Below the pieces are notes generated by a model. It did not search any database. It was not told where the DNA came from and saw only the letters and a program-made list of their open reading frames with translations. Below are positions 9,037-17,829 of a DNA stretch of 64,000 bases, piece by piece (the first letter of the stretch is position 1; every line of letters begins with the position of its first letter). The stretch comes from Desulfofarcimen acetoxidans DSM 771 (GTDB lineage: Bacteria; Bacillota; Desulfotomaculia; Desulfotomaculales; Desulfofarciminaceae): assembly GCF_000024205.1 (NCBI RefSeq), contig NC_013216.1:3286001-3350000 (forward strand), written 5' to 3'. A program made the translations under genes and the position numbers.

Positions 9037-9297
9037 CTATCTGGGTTCTACAATCAACTTAATTGCTGTCCTTTCCTCACCGTCAATCATAATATCAGTA
9101 AAAGCAGGTATACAAATTAGGTCAACTCCACTGGGTGCTACAAATCCTCTGGCAATAGCTACTGCTTTAACTGCTTGGTTTAATGCCCCCGCACCGATTG
9201 CCTGAATCTCGGCATTGCCCCTTTCCCTGAGTACTCCTGCCAGGGCCCCGGCAACCGAATTCGGGTTGGATTTTGCTGAAACTTTTAACACGTCCAT
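9037..9297 (-). CDS. spoVS: Stage V sporulation protein S
   Basis: At 86 residues the product is the same length as Bacillus SpoVS and nearly identical over its core (VSAKSNPNSVAGALAGVLRE, GFVAPSGVDLICIPAF, ending KLIVEPR). SpoVS is a small DNA-binding (Alba-like) protein affecting septation and spore maturation. An AGGAGG ribosome binding site precedes the ATG, and a sigma-H-like promoter and a strong terminator flank the gene, so it is probably monocistronic. Its presence is good evidence of a sporulating organism. Confidence 0.97.
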   Translation of the reverse strand: MDVLKVSAKSNPNSVAGALAGVLRERGNAEIQAIGAGALNQAVKAVAIARGFVAPSGVDLICIPAFTDIMIDGEERTAIKLIVEPR

Positions 9298-9365
9298 GCA
9301 TCGAACCTCCTCTTCTTAGGTGAAGAACCTGAATCTGTACAGTTCCAGAACTTCTGTAAGAAATT

Positions 9366-9394
9366 ATATTCGCTAAGTAAAATAAAATTCCTTT
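9366..9394 (-). promoter_or_regulatory. Sigma-H-type promoter of spoVS
   Basis: On the minus strand the sequence has AAAGGAATT (9394-9386), an 11-bp spacer and AGCGAATAT (9374-9366). These match the sigma-H consensus RNAGGAWWW and RNNGAATWW. In Bacillus spoVS is under sigma-H control, so the match is expected. The start codon is about 70 bp downstream. Confidence 0.65.
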
Positions 9395-9450
9395 TTAATA
9401 TAAATGTTTTTATAAATTTTTTTTTAAAAATTCAAAATATTATCAGTTTA

Positions 9451-10230
9451 TTATAGGTTAAAGATCCTCTCTATTTTCTTAGCCCTCCCTGTGTCAGTAT
9501 CCACATCTATGTAAACGGCATTAAGCTGAGCAGGCCCACTGGCGACTTCCATGCGCCTGGGCTGCTGGGTTAAAAACTTTTCCAGAACTACATCCTTATC
9601 TACCCCAATTACAGAATCCCTCGGCCCGGTCATACCGATATCCGTAATATAAGCAGTACCTTCAGGTAAAATCCTTTCATCTGCTGTCTGTACATGAGTA
9701 TGAGTACCGCATACGGCGCTAACTCTTCCGTCAAGATACCAGCCCATAGCTATTTTTTCAGAAGAAGCTTCGGCATGAAAATCAACAATTACAATCTTGA
9801 CATCAGGAGATAATTGCCTCAATAATTCATCAGCCTTGCGAAAAGGGCAATCCAGAGGGGACATATATACCCTTCCTGACATATTTATTACGCAAACAGC
9901 CGCGCCCTCCCTGACAAAAACATTCATGCCGGCTCCGGGAGCACCGGGCGGGTAATTGGCAGGACGAATAAGCCTGGTTTCCTGTTCAATAAAATTGTAC
10001 ACTTCTTTTTTATTCCAAACATGGTTTCCCATGGTGATAACATCAATTCCCGCAGCAAAAAGCTCCCTGGCTATATCCCTGGTAATACCGTTGCCCCCCG
10101 CAGCATTCTCACCGTTGGCAATAGTAAAATTTATACCCAATTCCCTTTTTATATGGGACAAATCCTCCTTTATAACATTGCGACCGGAACGGCCCACGAT
10201 ATCCCCAATTAACAAAAAACGCAAATTCAA
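9451..10230 (-). CDS. ymdB: YmdB-family metallophosphoesterase
   Basis: The 259-residue protein has the dinuclear phosphoesterase motifs of the YmdB (TIGR00282) family: GDIVGRSGR at the N-terminus, NGENAAGGNG, GNHVWNK, DFHAEASSEK and GTHTHVQTAD. YmdB hydrolyses 2',3'-cyclic AMP and in Bacillus influences biofilm and sporulation decisions. It is cytoplasmic, with no signal peptide. It follows the 180-residue unknown by 6 bp and rny lies just upstream, an arrangement conserved in Firmicutes. Confidence 0.92.
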   Translation of the reverse strand: MNLRFLLIGDIVGRSGRNVIKEDLSHIKRELGINFTIANGENAAGGNGITRDIARELFAAGIDVITMGNHVWNKKEVYNFIEQETRLIRPANYPPGAPGAGMNVFVREGAAVCVINMSGRVYMSPLDCPFRKADELLRQLSPDVKIVIVDFHAEASSEKIAMGWYLDGRVSAVCGTHTHVQTADERILPEGTAYITDIGMTGPRDSVIGVDKDVVLEKFLTQQPRRMEVASGPAQLNAVYIDVDTDTGRAKKIERIFNL

Positions 10231-10236
10231 GTCCCC

Positions 10237-10779
10237 CTATTTATTGAATACCAGTACCCTGCCTTCTTCCCGAAAGGCATACCAGTGTTTATTATCCGAT
10301 TTAATCTTTAGATTTTGCAGCATCTGCTCTATAATTTCTTCCTGCATTATTAAATCTTCCTCAAAATAATAATTATTATTATAATCTGTAACAAGATAAT
10401 CGCAAAAAAGATCGTAAAACAACTGAACAGTTAAGCCTATTTCTTCCCGCATCAAAGTCTCTATATCCCTTTGAATTTCTATCAGTGTGAACTGATCAAA
10501 TTCCTGTTGTCCAATTGAGATTAATTCCGGTTCCCTGTCTTCTAAAAAATTATATACCTCCAGACTGTCGGTAACCTTGCTTGTCATTATTTCTTTCGTT
10601 ATATTATCCAAATTTTTCTTTAGAATAAAGGTCATTTTTAACACCTGCTGCTCCGGATCAAAAATAATTGTTGCCACTTCCGGATAGCGAACGAGTATGG
10701 AAGTTATCAGGCCGACACTGTCGGACATGTTATCCTTGATCTTATATTCTTTGCTCAAACCTTTCACCCGCTTTCCCAC
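10237..10779 (-). CDS. Unknown protein between rny and ymdB
   Basis: Acidic, soluble-looking protein of up to 180 residues with no membrane segment or recognised motif. Residues 20-75 look like an alpha/beta domain (GLITSILVRYPEVATIIFDPEQQVLKMTF in two stretches), followed by a helical region rich in Asp, Asn and Tyr. The GTG at 10779 is a weak start; the ATG at 10728 (MSDSVGL) is an alternative. It stops 6 bp before ymdB, so it is probably co-transcribed with that gene. A link to RNA turnover through RNase Y and YmdB is only a guess from position. Confidence 0.7.
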   Translation of the reverse strand: MGKRVKGLSKEYKIKDNMSDSVGLITSILVRYPEVATIIFDPEQQVLKMTFILKKNLDNITKEIMTSKVTDSLEVYNFLEDREPELISIGQQEFDQFTLIEIQRDIETLMREEIGLTVQLFYDLFCDYLVTDYNNNYYFEEDLIMQEEIIEQMLQNLKIKSDNKHWYAFREEGRVLVFNK

Positions 10780-10890
10780 AGCGCTAGAAGCATACTACAT
10801 ACCGATCCTTTTATAAATTCTGTTTTATTTATTTATTTCCTGCTTTATTATGACACATTGCATAATTTAATATCTTCCAAATAAGGAGAA

Positions 10891-10960
10891 GCAAGAAAGT
10901 CGCTTTAAGCGGCTTTCTTGCAGCCAAAATCATTAAAAGCATAATTTCCCGGACTACAAA
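10891..10960. repeat. Intergenic palindromic repeat, copy A
   Basis: A 13-bp inverted repeat (GCAAGAAAGTCGC facing GCGGCTTTCTTGC, 5-nt loop) at 10891-10921 is followed by AAGCATAATTTCCCGGACTA at 10937-10956. Both modules recur downstream of other genes at 12598-12750 and 22523-22596. Confidence 0.7.
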
Positions 10961-10984
10961 GAAATGACTCCGAAGAGTCATTTT
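10951..10984 (-). terminator. Intrinsic terminator of rny
   Basis: Nine-bp stem AAATGACTC/GAGTCATTT closed by a stable C(UUCG)G tetraloop on the minus strand, 30 bp after the rny stop. The following tract CTTTGTAG is T-rich but weak. Confidence 0.65.
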
Positions 10985-11013
10985 CTAAAAAAATATAAAT
11001 TATCGGTCTAAAA

Positions 11014-12549
11014 TTACTTGGCATAATCAATTACACGAGTCTCCCTGATTATAACCACTTTAATCTGTCCCGGGTAATCCAGATCATTTTCGATTTGTTT
11101 TGTAATATCACGCACCAGGCGCACAGCACCCAGATCATCAACCTTGTCCGGATGAACCATAATACGAATTTCACGGCCGGCTTGAATAGCAAAAGATTTT
11201 TCAACGCCTTCAAATGAATTGGCTATTTCCTCTAACTTGTGCAAGCGCTTAATATAGGACTCCAGAGTTTCACGCCTGGCTCCCGGTCTGGCTGCGGAAA
11301 TAGCATCTGCCGCCTGTACCAGTACGGCAATAATGGTTTTAGGTTCCTCATCACCGTGGTGGGAAGCAATAGCATGTATAACTTCCTGGCTTTCACGGTA
11401 TTTCTTGGCCAAATCAACACCAATGGTTACATGGGGACCCTCCACTTCATGATCCATAGCTTTTCCTATATCATGCAGCAAACCGGCTCTCTTAGCCAAT
11501 TTTACGTCCACACCCAGTTCAGAAGCCATCATGCCTGCCAGGTGGGCAACTTCAATAGAGTGTTTTAAAACATTTTGTCCATAACTGGTTCTAAATTTAA
11601 GCCTGCCCAGCAGGTTAATAAGTTCAGGATGAATACCATGCACTCCGGTATCAAAGGTAGATTGCTCACCGGCGTCACGTATTTGGAAGTCCACTTCCTT
11701 GCGAGCCTTTTCAACCATCTCCTCAATCCTGGCCGGGTGTATCCTGCCATCAACTATTAGTTTCTCCAAAGCAATCCTGGCAGTTTCTCTTCTAATCGGG
11801 TCAAAACCTGATAATATTACCGCTTCAGGTGTATCGTCTATGATCAAGTCTATGCCTGTAAGTGTCTCAAAGGCCCGGATATTGCGACCTTCACGACCGA
11901 TAATACGGCCTTTCATTTCATCATTGGGTAAAGGAATTACCGCTACAGTAGTTTCGGCCACATGATCTGCCGCACATCTTTGAATAGCCAGTGAGATAAT
12001 AGCCCGCGCCCTTTTCTCACCTTCTTCTTTAGCCTTAGTTTCAATATCTTTAATCAATATGGCGGCTTCATGTTTCATTTCCTTTTCAATATCGGACAGC
12101 AAGATCTGACGGGCTTCCTCAGAAGTCATACCAGAAATTCTTTCTAATTCACTTAGTTGACGATTATAAATTTCACCTATTTCTGTCTTGACAATATCAA
12201 TTTCGTTTTCTTTCTTGATTAAGGAATCTTCCTTTTTCTCAATGGCTTCGGTTTTTCGATCCAGGGTTTCTTCTTTTTGAACCAGCCTGCGCTCCAGCCG
12301 CTGCAATTCGGACCGGCGTTCCTTATTTTCCCGCTCTACCTCATTGCGCTGCTTTAAAACTTCTTCCTTGGCTTCCAAAATAGCTTCCCTTTTTAAGGAC
12401 TCTGCAGTTTTTTCCGCGTTATCAATAATTCTTTTTACTTCTTCTTCCGCAGTGGCTATTTTTGCTTCAACCACATACCTTCTGATAAAATAACCAATAA
12501 TAAAGGCAACAACAGCTGCCGGTAATGCGATTAAAAGATTCTCAAACAA
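11014..12549 (-). CDS. rny: Ribonuclease Y
   Basis: Full-length (511 residues) membrane-anchored endoribonuclease that starts mRNA decay. Residues 5-23 form one transmembrane helix. Residues about 25-200 are a charged coiled coil, followed by a KH domain ([15 protein letters not shown] near 215-230) and an HD phosphodiesterase domain with [12 protein letters not shown] near 350-362. The start is a TTG at 12549 preceded by GGGAGGTGA. The usual Firmicute neighbours recA and recX lie upstream and ymdB downstream. Confidence 0.97.
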   Translation of the reverse strand: MFENLLIALPAAVVAFIIGYFIRRYVVEAKIATAEEEVKRIIDNAEKTAESLKREAILEAKEEVLKQRNEVERENKERRSELQRLERRLVQKEETLDRKTEAIEKKEDSLIKKENEIDIVKTEIGEIYNRQLSELERISGMTSEEARQILLSDIEKEMKHEAAILIKDIETKAKEEGEKRARAIISLAIQRCAADHVAETTVAVIPLPNDEMKGRIIGREGRNIRAFETLTGIDLIIDDTPEAVILSGFDPIRRETARIALEKLIVDGRIHPARIEEMVEKARKEVDFQIRDAGEQSTFDTGVHGIHPELINLLGRLKFRTSYGQNVLKHSIEVAHLAGMMASELGVDVKLAKRAGLLHDIGKAMDHEVEGPHVTIGVDLAKKYRESQEVIHAIASHHGDEEPKTIIAVLVQAADAISAARPGARRETLESYIKRLHKLEEIANSFEGVEKSFAIQAGREIRIMVHPDKVDDLGAVRLVRDITKQIENDLDYPGQIKVVIIRETRVIDYAK

Positions 12550-12597
12550 TAATTTTCACCTCCCACGTTTATTATCTGTTATTATCATTTTTTAATA

Positions 12598-12750
12598 AGA
12601 AAGTCGCTTTAAACGACTTTCGAGCGGCTGCAGGCACTCATACTCGCCGGGAATTATGCAACACTAACCTTGCTTATAAAACATAAACTTGTACTTCATT
12701 TAAAAATGACCTGTCCGCAAATCCATCATAAGCATAATTTCCTAGAGTAC
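12598..12750. repeat. Intergenic palindromic repeat, copy B
   Basis: GAAAGTCG/CGACTTTC palindrome at 12599-12621, then GGCTGCAGGCACT and GGGAATTATGC near 12652. After about 75 bp comes AAGCATAATTTCCTAGAGTA at 12730-12749. The GGGAATTATGC and GCATAATTTCC parts are inverted copies of each other, so the whole 150 bp could fold as one hairpin. Confidence 0.65.
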
Positions 12751-12775
12751 AAAAAAAACACCGAGTAAACTCGGT
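12745..12775 (-). terminator. Intrinsic terminator upstream of rny
   Basis: On the minus strand ACCGAG-TTTA-CTCGGT is followed by GTTTTTTTTG. It ends any transcript coming from recX or from the 380-bp non-coding stretch after it. Confidence 0.75.
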
Positions 12776-13160
12776 AGAAAATTAGCGATACTCCTGAATT
12801 TAAAGCGGGCACGAAAATACCCCGGTAAGACGGGATCCTTTCTGTTTAAGAATTGAAAACTAATTCTCGTACTTCTCCGGTGTGTCTCCAGTAACCGGGA
12901 CACTAATTATGGTTTTATGGGTGGTTTCTTATTATTCTCATTTAATTAGCTTGTCTGCAAAATTCGACATGCTATAATTTGACATAATAATACACACTAA
13001 AATACCGTTTCATGGTATTAATAATTCCCCTATTTAAGCCATAATCTCTCCAAAATAATACAATATTATATTTTCTCATCTATATTAAGCCCATTACAGC
13101 AGTATCAATTCTATTTTCTCCCAGTGATATTGTACAGATTTTTTTAGTCCATGTCAAGGC
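12776..13160 (-). other. Non-coding stretch with several potential hairpins
   Basis: No ORF is credible in this 385-bp gap after recX. On the minus strand there are short hairpins: GTGTC/GACAC around 12889-12910 and CCCG/CGGG around 12818-12832. A GGAGAAGTACGAG motif at about 12864-12876 resembles GGAGAAGTACAAG in the candidate RNA near 53980. The terminator at 12745 would close it. It may be an unrecognised small RNA or simply a long trailer. Confidence 0.3.
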
Positions 13161-13619
13161 TTAGAGGCCTTTACCGTGTATATTATTGCATATAGTTATA
13201 ATTACACCGGCAGAAAAACCGCGACGCTGCAAAAAAGAGGCGATTTTAGTCGAAGTGCAATTTATATCAGTAGAAAACTTTTTTCTTACCAGTTGCAAAG
13301 CCATATTATATTCATCATTTTCGTCAATTATATTGACGGCCTGTTCAATAATATCCCTGGCAACACCCTTCTGCTGCAGTTCCCATCTTAAACGTCTGCG
13401 TCCAACAGGTTTCAAAGCAAGGCGGTCATTTACCCAACTCCCGGCAAAGTCGCGATCATTAATATAATTATACTCCTTTAGAAAACCCATTGTCTCTTCA
13501 ATTACAACTGCTTCGAATTCCGCTTTGCGCAGCCTGTTTCTCACTTCTTCTTCTGATCTCCTGCGATAACTCAGCAGGTTTAAAGCATAGTGTTTGGCCT
13601 TTTCAAGTTGCCCCGGCAT
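13161..13619 (-). CDS. recX: Regulatory protein RecX
   Basis: The 152-residue all-helical protein begins AKHYALNLLSYRRRSEEEVRNRL, the RecX signature, and continues with three-helix repeats (YINDRDFAGSWVNDR, then the G-R-RRLRWEL-QKGV segment). RecX binds RecA and modulates filament growth. It lies 28 bp after the recA stop, so co-expression with recA and SOS induction are likely. Family length is 150-270 residues, so this is at the short end. Confidence 0.92.
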   Translation of the reverse strand: MPGQLEKAKHYALNLLSYRRRSEEEVRNRLRKAEFEAVVIEETMGFLKEYNYINDRDFAGSWVNDRLALKPVGRRRLRWELQQKGVARDIIEQAVNIIDENDEYNMALQLVRKKFSTDINCTSTKIASFLQRRGFSAGVIITICNNIHGKGL

Positions 13620-13647
13620 TTCTCTTCATCCCCGCTAAACTGTAATC

Positions 13648-14679
13648 CTACACAGACAAATCACTTTGCTCCGGACCGGCCGGTTGTTGCGGAGCCACAT
13701 TTACCAGAGCCCGCACCTTTTGTTCAATTTCCCGCGCCATCTCCTGCTTTTCTTTCAATAAATCCTTAACATTTTCCCTGCCCTGGCCCAGGCGCTCATT
13801 ATTATAAGAATACCAGGCACCGCTCTTATTAATAATATTGAGATCAACAGCCACATCCAGCAGTGTGCCTTCACGGGAAATACCGGTTCCAAACATAATG
13901 TCAAACTCTGCCTGTTTAAAAGGCGGAGCCATCTTATTTTTCACGACTTTAACTTTTGTGCGATTACCGGTAAAATCAGCACCCTGTTTTATAGGCTCAC
14001 CTTTACGCACATCCAGCCTGATTGACGAGTAGAACTTTAGCGCCCTTCCCCCCGGAGTTGTCTCAGGATTGCCAAACATTACTCCTACTTTTTCTCTCAG
14101 TTGATTAATGAATATGATTGTGCAGTTGGATTTGCTGACCACACCGGTAAGTTTGCGCAGGGCCTGCGACATCAAACGGGCCTGCAAACCTACATGTGAA
14201 TCACCCATATCACCTTCAATCTCCGCCCTGGGCACCAGAGCGGCTACTGAATCCACCACAATAACATCAACCGCCCCGCTGCGCACCAGAGCTTCGGCAA
14301 TTTCCAGCGCCTGCTCACCCGTATCAGGCTGGGAAACCAGCAAATTTTCAATATCTACGCCCAGTTTTTGGGCATAAGTCGGATCCAGGGCATGCTCCGC
14401 ATCCACAAACGCTGCCATCCCCCCATCTTTCTGGGCTTCGGCAACTACATGCAGCGCCACAGTTGTTTTACCGGAAGACTCAGGCCCGTATATCTCAACA
14501 ACTCTGCCCCTGGGAACACCACCAATACCAAGAGCAATATCAAGAGATAAAACACCTGTGGAAATAACCTCCACATTCTTTGCCGGAGACTCGCCAAGTT
14601 TCATAACAGCCCCTTTGCCGAACTGCTTCTCAATATCGGCCAGAGCGCGTTCCAAAGCTTTTTGCTTGTCTTGCTGCAT
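13648..14679 (-). CDS. recA: Recombinase RecA
   Basis: The 343-residue protein has an N-terminal helix ([15 protein letters not shown]), Walker [10 protein letters not shown], the L1/L2 loop region ([20 protein letters not shown]), and an acidic or polar C-terminal tail. RecA forms filaments on single-stranded DNA for recombination and triggers LexA self-cleavage. An ATG at 14679 is chosen over the TTG one codon upstream. A GGGGG ribosome binding site lies upstream. The promoter has a LexA-type site, and recX follows. Confidence 0.98.
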   Translation of the reverse strand: MQQDKQKALERALADIEKQFGKGAVMKLGESPAKNVEVISTGVLSLDIALGIGGVPRGRVVEIYGPESSGKTTVALHVVAEAQKDGGMAAFVDAEHALDPTYAQKLGVDIENLLVSQPDTGEQALEIAEALVRSGAVDVIVVDSVAALVPRAEIEGDMGDSHVGLQARLMSQALRKLTGVVSKSNCTIIFINQLREKVGVMFGNPETTPGGRALKFYSSIRLDVRKGEPIKQGADFTGNRTKVKVVKNKMAPPFKQAEFDIMFGTGISREGTLLDVAVDLNIINKSGAWYSYNNERLGQGRENVKDLLKEKQEMAREIEQKVRALVNVAPQQPAGPEQSDLSV

Positions 14680-14708
14680 CAAAAATGAAAACCCCCTTTC
14701 TTAATGCA

Positions 14709-14720
14709 AAACATTTGTTC
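14709..14720 (-). promoter_or_regulatory. LexA (SOS) operator of recA
   Basis: The minus strand reads CGAACAAATGTTT, one mismatch from the Firmicute SOS box GAAC-N4-GTTC. It lies 6 bp downstream of the -10 box, so bound LexA would block initiation. Confidence 0.6.
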
Positions 14721-14726
14721 GCGTTA

Positions 14727-14756
14727 ATTATATTTTTTACCAATGATATCTGTCAA
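14727..14756 (-). promoter_or_regulatory. Sigma-A promoter of recA
   Basis: TTGACA (14756-14751), an 18-bp spacer and TATAAT (14732-14727) on the minus strand are exact consensus hexamers. They sit 48 bp upstream of the recA start. Confidence 0.85.
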
Positions 14757-14810
14757 GCAATAATTAACTGCTGCAATGGGCTAATCATGCAGCACATATG
14801 CCGGAGTAGC

Positions 14811-16430
14811 TCAATTATTTCTCCCTCGTGCCGGCTCAACACAGATACGGCGACCTTTGATGCTCTGCTTGTTCAGGCTGCCAATAACACAATTAGCCCA
14901 TTCCTCAGGAACCTCGGTAAAGGTAAACTTCTCATATATTCTGACATCCCCTACCATGTGTTCAGGAATACCTGTCTCTTCACTCAAAACCCTGACAAGC
15001 TCACCGGGCGAAATATTATCTTTGCGGCCAAGAGTCATGAATAATCTGACCATGCCCGGACCCGCCCCGGTATCATAATAGGCAGGGGATGACTCAGTTT
15101 TCTCAATATCATCACCTGTTTCCAGGTCATAACCCAGCTTCAGGGCTGCCGCCGCTATATCAATGGGATCATATTCATCTACCAGCGGATCAACCACTGA
15201 ACGGTAATAAGCCAGGTTAGAATCTTCAATAACTCTGATTAATTGGCTCTTGATCATTTCCTTGCGGCGTTCCGTTAAATCAGCCAGGCCAGGCAAATGC
15301 TCCCGCTTGACGCGTGACTTGGTGATTTTTTCTATTAAACGCAGCTGGCGAAAATCCCTGGGACTGACCAGAGAAATAGCCATGCCGGTTTTCCCTGCCC
15401 GGCCGGTGCGCCCGATTCTATGCACATAGAATTCAGGATCCTGGGGCACATCAAAGTTAATTACATGGGATACATTCTCTATATCCAAACCGCGGGCCGC
15501 TACATCGGTAGCCACCAAAAACTCCACCTGACCCGCCTTAAACTGGCGCATAACGTGATTGCGCTGGTACTGGCTCAAATCACCGTGCAATCCGGCTGCC
15601 TGGTAGCCCCGCACCTGCAGCGAAGCCACCAGCTCATCCACGCCCCGCTTAGTCCGGCAAAATATAATGGCCAGAGAAATATCCAGTGCATCCAACAGGC
15701 GGGCCAGAGCGTCCAGCTTAGTACTCTCTCTGGTTTCATAATATACCTGCTCAATCAAAGGCACTGTCAAATTATTTCTGCTCACAGTAATAAACTCGGG
15801 ACTATTCAAGTATTTTCTGGACAGTCTCAATATTTCTTCCGGGATAGTCGCAGAAAACAAAAATGTTTGCCTGGTCGTCGGAGTCTGGTTTAATATAGCT
15901 TCGATATCTTCAATGAAGCCCATGTCCAGCATTTCATCCGCTTCATCCAAAACAACCGTGGCAACTTGTTCCAATCTAAGAGTACCACGGCGCAGGTGAT
16001 CCAAAAGCCGTCCCGGGGTGCCTATAACAATCTGCACCCTTTGCTGCTTTAGAGCCTTAATCTGCCTGTCTATAGACTGTCCGCCGTAAATAGGCAAGGC
16101 ACGTATGCGGCAGTATTTGCCGATATTGGAGATTTCCTCGGCTACCTGAATAGCCAACTCCCTGGTTGGAGTTATAATCAGGGCCTGTACCCCGTTTCGC
16201 CGGCTATCAATCTTTTCTAAGACAGGAATAGCAAAAGCAGCGGTTTTACCCGTTCCGGTCTGAGCCTGGCCGATTATATCCTTTCCTTCCAGTGAAATAG
16301 GAATTGTCTTTTGCTGAATGGGAGTGGGTTCTTCAAATCCCATGTTTACTAAAGCCTGAACAATGCGGCTGTTTAAGGTCAGCTCGCCGAATTTTGCCGC
16401 TGCCTTATTTGGTGTATTTCGTAATGCCAT
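14811..16430 (-). CDS. DEAD-box ATP-dependent RNA helicase (DeaD/CshA-like)
   Basis: The 539-residue protein carries the helicase motifs in order: the Q motif (FEEPTPIQQKTIP), AQTGTGKT, PTRELA, DEAD at about residue 153, SAT, ARGLD and HRIGRTGRAG. Residues about 455-535 form a DbpA/CsdA-type RNA-binding domain (GMVRLFMTLGRKDNISPGEL). The family unwinds RNA in ribosome assembly, mRNA decay or cold adaptation. A GAGGAG site precedes the ATG. It lies 4 bp after cinA, so it belongs to the same operon. Confidence 0.93.
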   Translation of the reverse strand: MALRNTPNKAAAKFGELTLNSRIVQALVNMGFEEPTPIQQKTIPISLEGKDIIGQAQTGTGKTAAFAIPVLEKIDSRRNGVQALIITPTRELAIQVAEEISNIGKYCRIRALPIYGGQSIDRQIKALKQQRVQIVIGTPGRLLDHLRRGTLRLEQVATVVLDEADEMLDMGFIEDIEAILNQTPTTRQTFLFSATIPEEILRLSRKYLNSPEFITVSRNNLTVPLIEQVYYETRESTKLDALARLLDALDISLAIIFCRTKRGVDELVASLQVRGYQAAGLHGDLSQYQRNHVMRQFKAGQVEFLVATDVAARGLDIENVSHVINFDVPQDPEFYVHRIGRTGRAGKTGMAISLVSPRDFRQLRLIEKITKSRVKREHLPGLADLTERRKEMIKSQLIRVIEDSNLAYYRSVVDPLVDEYDPIDIAAAALKLGYDLETGDDIEKTESSPAYYDTGAGPGMVRLFMTLGRKDNISPGELVRVLSEETGIPEHMVGDVRIYEKFTFTEVPEEWANCVIGSLNKQSIKGRRICVEPARGRNN

Positions 16431-16434
16431 ATAC

Positions 16435-17697
16435 TTAACTCCTCTTTAATGTACTCATATTTTCTTTATCTGATAAATAAAGTTTAACCATATTTAAGGC
16501 CATATTAGACACCCCGCGCCGGATTGACTCTCTCCTGCCGGCAAAATTAAACTTTCCGCACCAGGCGTCTGTCCTGTCTGCCAGTGCAATATAGACCAAT
16601 CCTACGGGCTTTTCATCACTCCCCCCGTCCGGACCGGCAATACCGGTAACAGAAAGGCCCAAATCAGAGCCAATAAGATCACGCGCGCCTTTGGCCATAA
16701 GCAGGGCAGTTTGTTTACTGACCGCCCCGTAGCGCTCCAAAATTTGAGCCGGTACACCTAAAACTTTTTCCTTAACCATATTACTGTAGGCAACTACACC
16801 ACCCAGCAGGTAGTGTGAACTGCCGGGAACAGCGGTTAGCCTACCGGCTATTAAGCCACCCGTACAAGATTCTGCCAGGCCAATAGTTAAACCTCTTCCC
16901 AGCAGCAGGCTGCCTACAAGCTCTTCCGGAACATCCTCATCCCTGGCGAAAATATAACCGCCTAATCTGGCTTCAACCTTTTCGGCCAATTCAGCTACCA
17001 GTCTCTTAGCCTCCGGTTCAGCGGCTCTGGCACTGATGCGCACCTGCACTTCACCCGGCATAGCTAAAAAAGCAATACCGGGATTTTCAGCCAGGCATAA
17101 ATCGCTCAAAATATCCTGTACATCCGGTTCGGTAAGACCTGTCAGCCTAAACAAAGCAGTTAGGGTCACCTCACCTTGCCCCAAGGATTTTACCAGATAA
17201 GCAGGAACGAATCCTTCAAAAGTAGGGATTAATTCTTTAGGCGGCCCGGGCAGGCATATAATTTTTTTCGTGTTCCTCTCAATCAAAATTCCCGGCGCAG
17301 AACCGACCGGATTGTCAAAAAGCCTGGCACCTTCCGGAAAAAACGCTTCTTTACGAATACATTCCGGAATACTCCTACCTCGGGTAATGAAATATGACCG
17401 CACCTTTTCCAGAACAGCCTCGTCCAAAACCATGGACAAACCCAGCACTTCCGCTACCACCTCTTTGGTCAAATCATCGGTAGTAGGTCCCAGGCCACCT
17501 GTTATAATAATCAAATCAGAACGGAGCAAAGCAGAACAAAAAACTTCCGTCATCCGTTCACGACTGTCGCCCACCGCAATATGTAAAAGGGTCTCTACTC
17601 CCATTTTGGACAATTTTTCTCCTAAATAACGTCCGTGAGTATTCAATACCTGGCCGTTAAGCAGTTCCGTACCTGTAAAAATAATTTCAGCTCTCAT
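16435..17697 (-). CDS. cinA: CinA family protein (competence/damage-inducible, pyrophosphatase + NMN amidohydrolase)
   Basis: N-terminal MoaB/MoeA-like domain (MRAEIIFTGTELLNG, then ITGGLGPTTDD) and C-terminal CinA amidohydrolase domain (GLAESCTGGLIAGRLT and SVTGIAGPDGG). Family members hydrolyse ADP-ribose and deamidate nicotinamide mononucleotide in NAD recycling, and in some species act in transformation. The frame is open to 17736, but the ATG at 17697 begins exactly at the family N-terminus and has a GGGGGC stretch upstream, giving 420 residues. The gene is followed by the helicase and recA, as in many Firmicutes. Confidence 0.93.
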   Translation of the reverse strand: MRAEIIFTGTELLNGQVLNTHGRYLGEKLSKMGVETLLHIAVGDSRERMTEVFCSALLRSDLIIITGGLGPTTDDLTKEVVAEVLGLSMVLDEAVLEKVRSYFITRGRSIPECIRKEAFFPEGARLFDNPVGSAPGILIERNTKKIICLPGPPKELIPTFEGFVPAYLVKSLGQGEVTLTALFRLTGLTEPDVQDILSDLCLAENPGIAFLAMPGEVQVRISARAAEPEAKRLVAELAEKVEARLGGYIFARDEDVPEELVGSLLLGRGLTIGLAESCTGGLIAGRLTAVPGSSHYLLGGVVAYSNMVKEKVLGVPAQILERYGAVSKQTALLMAKGARDLIGSDLGLSVTGIAGPDGGSDEKPVGLVYIALADRTDAWCGKFNFAGRRESIRRGVSNMALNMVKLYLSDKENMSTLKRS

Positions 17698-17734
17698 ATA
17701 CTGCCCCCACACAAAAAGTAACCCAACATATAAC

Positions 17735-17775
17735 AAATTGAAAATTGGCCGTCAAAAAACAAATTTTCGACGGCC
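17735..17775 (-). terminator. Intrinsic terminator after the ftsH-like gene
   Basis: Stem GGCCGTC/GACGGCC with a 15-nt AT-rich loop, followed on the minus strand by AATTTTCAATTTG. It lies 55 bp after the stop at 17830. Confidence 0.6.
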
Positions 17776-17829
17776 TTACAATATTATCACACATACGATC
17801 ATTTTTATTCAGGTCATCTTTTACTTTAT

